64,000 bases of DNA from an uncultured Clostridia bacterium (GTDB taxonomy: Bacteria; Bacillota; Clostridia; Christensenellales; Borkfalkiaceae): positions 185,074-249,073 of the forward strand of contig CALVLK010000001.1 of assembly GCA_944337235.1 (NCBI GenBank), given 5' to 3'. The notes below the pieces were generated by a model, which saw only the letters and a program-made list of their open reading frames with translations, did no database searches and had not been told where the DNA came from. Of this stretch, positions 61,819 through 64,000 are shown one piece after another. The translations under genes were made by a program, and so were the position numbers. Each line of letters begins with the position of its first letter. Within the stretch, counting starts at the first letter, position 1.

Positions 61819-63213
61819 ATGGACCCCGGCAGTATAGTCCTGTCATTGGTACTGCAAATCGTGCTGATCGCACTCAACGCGGTCTTTGCCAGCGCAGAGA
61901 TCGCCGTCATCTCGGCAAACAAGACCAAGATGGAAAAACTTGCGGAAGATGGCGACAAGCGCGCAAAGCGCATCGTCAGGCTCACCGCACAGCCCTCGAA
62001 ATTCCTCTCCACCATTCAGGTGGCGATCACCCTTGCCTCGTTGCTCGGCAGTGCATTTGCCGCAGATAACTTTGCAGGGCCGCTCGCACAGCTTCTGGTG
62101 GACGCGGGCGTTCCCCTCTCCTACTCTGTATTGAGTACGATCTGCCTGATCCTGATCACGCTCGTGCTCTCCTTCTTCAGCATCGTGTTCGGCGAACTCG
62201 TTCCCAAGCGGATCGCCATGCGCAATGCGGAAAAACTCTCGTTCGGGCTTTCGGGCATTCTCACCTTCGTCTCGTATGCGTTCGCCCCCCTTGTGTGGCT
62301 GCTTACCGTCACGTCGAACGGAATTCTGCGCCTCTTTGGCATCAAACCGGAGGACGAGGGCGAAGACGTGACCGAAGAAGAGATCATGCTCATGGCGGAG
62401 GCGGGCAGCGAAAAGGGCTCCATCGACGAAAAGGAGAACGAGTTCATCCAGAATATTTTCGAGTTTAAAGAGAACGACGTCGGCGAAGTATGTACGCACC
62501 GCAAGGATGTCGACTTCCTTTTTGAACGCGACGACCCCGCTGTCTGGGAAGAGACCCTGAAAAAGAGCAATCACACCTATTATCCCGTCTGCGGAAAGGA
62601 CATCGATGATGTGACGGGTGTGCTCAATACCAAGATCTACTTCCGCCTGAACGACAAATCGCGTGAGAACGTCATGCAGAAGGCGGTCTTCGACCCCATT
62701 TTCATCTCTGAGACGATGCAGGCGGACGATCTGTTCTACCGCATGAAGACGACGCGCGAATATTTCGCTATCGTGCTCGACGAATACGGCGGCATCAACG
62801 GCATCATAACGCTGCACGACCTCATCGAGCTGCTTGTGGGCGACCTCAACGAAAAGGGTGAGAAGCTCAAATACGAGATCAAAAAGATCGACGAGAACAA
62901 GTGGGAGATCAACGGACTTGCCCCCTTCGACGAGGTGGTCGAGGCAATGGAGTTGGATCTGCCCGAAGAGGACAGCGATTACGAGACCTTCAGCGGCTAT
63001 GTCTGCGAAATGCTGGGCGAAGTCCCCGACGACGGCACGACGGCTGAGGCGGAAAACGAATATGTCCATGTCGACGTGTTGTGCGTCAACGAACACCGCA
63101 TCGAAAAAATGCAGGTGCAAAAGATCATCAAAGAGGAACCGGAGGAGGAAGACGAGGGCCGCCGCAAGCGCGCAAAGCGCTCGGAGGACGCCGAACAGGA
63201 AAAGAGCGAATAA
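61819..63213 (+). CDS. CNNM/CorC family (HlyC/CorC) transporter with CBS domains
   Basis: 464 residues: a DUF21/CNNM transmembrane domain (~5-185, four hydrophobic segments), a CBS pair (~210-330), a CorC_HlyC domain (~345-435) and a very acidic/basic C-terminal tail. Family members export or regulate Mg2+/Co2+. The start ATG has no Shine-Dalgarno, and an in-frame stop just upstream rules out a longer form; control may act through the structured leader. Confidence 0.9.
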   Translation: MDPGSIVLSLVLQIVLIALNAVFASAEIAVISANKTKMEKLAEDGDKRAKRIVRLTAQPSKFLSTIQVAITLASLLGSAFAADNFAGPLAQLLVDAGVPLSYSVLSTICLILITLVLSFFSIVFGELVPKRIAMRNAEKLSFGLSGILTFVSYAFAPLVWLLTVTSNGILRLFGIKPEDEGEDVTEEEIMLMAEAGSEKGSIDEKENEFIQNIFEFKENDVGEVCTHRKDVDFLFERDDPAVWEETLKKSNHTYYPVCGKDIDDVTGVLNTKIYFRLNDKSRENVMQKAVFDPIFISETMQADDLFYRMKTTREYFAIVLDEYGGINGIITLHDLIELLVGDLNEKGEKLKYEIKKIDENKWEINGLAPFDEVVEAMELDLPEEDSDYETFSGYVCEMLGEVPDDGTTAEAENEYVHVDVLCVNEHRIEKMQVQKIIKEEPEEEDEGRRKRAKRSEDAEQEKSE

Positions 63214-63290
63214 CGCTGCCCTATCCTGCTGCGGCAGACATCGTTCAGAACATTTCACTTCCATCCGATCCTATCCCGAATATAATTTGA

Positions 63291-63312
63291 CCCGGCGCCG
63301 TTTGGCGTCGGG
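63291..63312. terminator. Terminator hairpin between corC and the sigG C-half
   Basis: CCCGGCGCC-GTTT-GGCGTCGGG (one GU pair), followed by CCTTTCCCTGTT on the + strand. Confidence 0.65.
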
Positions 63313-63338
63313 CCTTTCCCTGTTCAGATCAGTGCCAT

Positions 63339-63847
63339 TTAACCCCCGTCGCAGGCGATATCGCTGCGAATGGAGGTGATCGCATTCTTCTCAAGCCGCG
63401 AAACCTGCGCCTGTGAGATGCCCACCTCCTCCGAGATCTCCGTCTGCGTCTTGCCATGGTAATAGCGCATCGTAAGGATCTTTCGTTCGCGTTCGCCCAA
63501 TTTTCCGATCGCCTCTTTGAGCGCAACGTGCTCCGCCCAGATCTGCTCGCTCTGCGTCTCGTCGCAGAGCTGGTCCATCAGCTCCAACGTATCGCCCGAT
63601 TTGTTGTAGACCGGGTCATACAGCGACACGGGATCGGAGATCGCATCGAGCGCATACACGACGTCGCGCTCCTCGACCTGCATTTCGGCGGCGATCTTTT
63701 CCAACGTTGCCTCCTCGTCACGCGCTTCAATGCCCTCGCGCACCTTCAGAATGCGGTATGCCGTATCGCGGATGGAGCGGGAGACGCGCAGCGAATTGTT
63801 GTCCCGCAGGTACCGCTTGATTTCGCCGAGTATCATTGGAATGGCAT
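63339..63847 (-). CDS. sigG: Sporulation sigma factor SigG, C-terminal part (split gene)
   Basis: From ATGATACTCGGC onward this encodes the last 164 residues of SigG: ILGEIKRYLRDNNSLRVSRS (end of region 2.4 and region 3), DAISDPVSLYDPVYN, and region 4 (KTQTEISEEVGISQAQVSRLEK). The homology begins at the codon after PM, exactly where the N-half at 20060 stops. Upstream of 63847 the frame continues to 63890 but is unrelated and has no ribosome site, so it is probably untranslated until joined. No decay is seen: all 164 codons are open and conserved. 96 + 164 = 260, the length of Bacillus SigG. Confidence 0.9.
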
Positions 63848-63864
63848 TTGCGATGCGAAACGCA
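63833..63864. other. Candidate recombination site at the start of the sigG C-half
   Basis: The core TCATTGGAATGGCAT (63833-63847, + strand) matches the site at 20068-20082 at 14 of 15 bases, same orientation, 43,765 bp away. On the outer side lies TGCGaaaCGCA (63854-63864), resembling TGCGctttCGCA beside the other site. The inner flanks carry no such motif. Confidence 0.7.
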
Positions 63865-63965
63865 CTGCGACAGCACAAAAATTTTCTCAATCATTCTGAA
63901 ATAATACATCATGATAAAATGATTTATGATATGATGAAGAAAATATTTCCGAAAGAGGGAGTGTT

Positions 63966-64000
63966 ATGAGATCGAAGAAAGCAGGGTTTACCATCGTGGA
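63966..64000 (+). CDS. Prepilin-like protein, only N-terminus in window
   Basis: The visible start MRSKKAGFTIV matches a type IV prepilin leader (short basic peptide, Gly, then Phe-Thr-hydrophobic, next codon GA_ for the expected Glu/Asp). A GAGGGAG ribosome site precedes the ATG. Only 11 codons are seen, so the call is tentative. Confidence 0.5.
   Translation, partial: MRSKKAGFTIV

Noticed and set aside
20060-63847. The two sigG halves working as a two-subunit sigma factor without rearrangement.
   Set aside because: The C-half lacks a ribosome site and a credible start, and the break lies inside region 2.4. Exact rejoining across a shared core explains the data better; two-subunit sigmas exist, so this is unlikely rather than excluded.
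1-64000. Prophage, integron, IS or recombinase gene accounting for the sigG split.
   Set aside because: None seen: all recognisable genes are chromosomal housekeeping, metabolic or sporulation genes. Any recombinase must lie outside the window.

Overview
The window reads as chromosome from a GC-rich, endospore-forming member of the Bacillota, class Clostridia. The evidence is the sporulation set (spoIIGA, sigE, two halves of sigG, spoIVA), Gram-positive lipoprotein signals, SigA-type promoters with TTGCTT-like -35 boxes, a lysine riboswitch, RNase J and the EFR1 / aldo-keto ferredoxin proteins common in gut Clostridia. I would guess an uncultured gut lineage (Christensenellales or Borkfalkiaceae-like), but the sequence does not prove that. 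I saw no IS, prophage, CRISPR array or recombinase gene. Genes are dense, often overlap by 4 bases (ATGA), and most lie on the minus strand.

Layout. 1-9.6 kb: prs (cut by the window edge), a GH31 glycosidase, tadA, an M14 peptidase, rlmH and a CPBP protein on the minus strand. Divergent to them are a two-subunit iron-sulfur fumarase and a lipoprotein hydrolase, followed by an EFR1 ferredoxin/epimerase pair. 9.7-20 kb: a lipoprotein metallopeptidase, tRNA-Thr(CGU), and an operon rnj - TfoX-like - trmR-like - kinase - U32 (trhP-like) - diacylglycerol kinase that probably includes tRNA wobble-uridine modification. YihY and a GH2 glycosidase follow. 20-25 kb: spoIIGA-sigE-sigG(N-half), a lipoprotein, upp and uraA. 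25-28 kb: a candidate small RNA and a wall-spanning choice-of-anchor protein on a Glu-Pro stalk. 28-42.7 kb: a long minus-strand run from sbcD/sbcC through a degenerate esterase, DUF951, signal peptidase, DegV, two small membrane proteins, ACT, DUF711, pepF and dnaB to the Sua5 and low-molecular-weight phosphatase genes. 42.8-52.8 kb: a DnaD-DnaI-like primosomal fusion, a YlmC-type PRC-barrel gene, a MerR-controlled AKR/ECF-S/DUF1893 operon, a LysR regulator, an HtrA-like lipoprotein and spoIVA. 52.9-58.3 kb: an overlapping operon DUF624-like - methyltransferase - hslO - TPR - HEAT. 58.4-61.5 kb: lysine riboswitch, asd, dapA, dapB. 61.5-64 kb: a structured leader with a terminator before a CNNM/CorC transporter, then the C-terminal half of sigG and the start of a prepilin-like gene.

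The most striking observation is that sigG is in two pieces 43.8 kb apart on the same strand. The pieces break at the same codon, inside a shared 15-base sequence (14/15 identical). Joining them across that sequence gives an exact 260-residue SigG. This is the signature of a site-specific recombination split like the sigK skin system, but in a different sigma gene and in an unusual order (C-half upstream of N-half). Other points worth checking are three promoters that place TATAAT exactly six bases before an ATG with no Shine-Dalgarno (likely leaderless mRNAs), an independent ~79-nt RNA near 25.1 kb, an unassigned riboswitch-like leader before corC, and several proteins lacking key residues.
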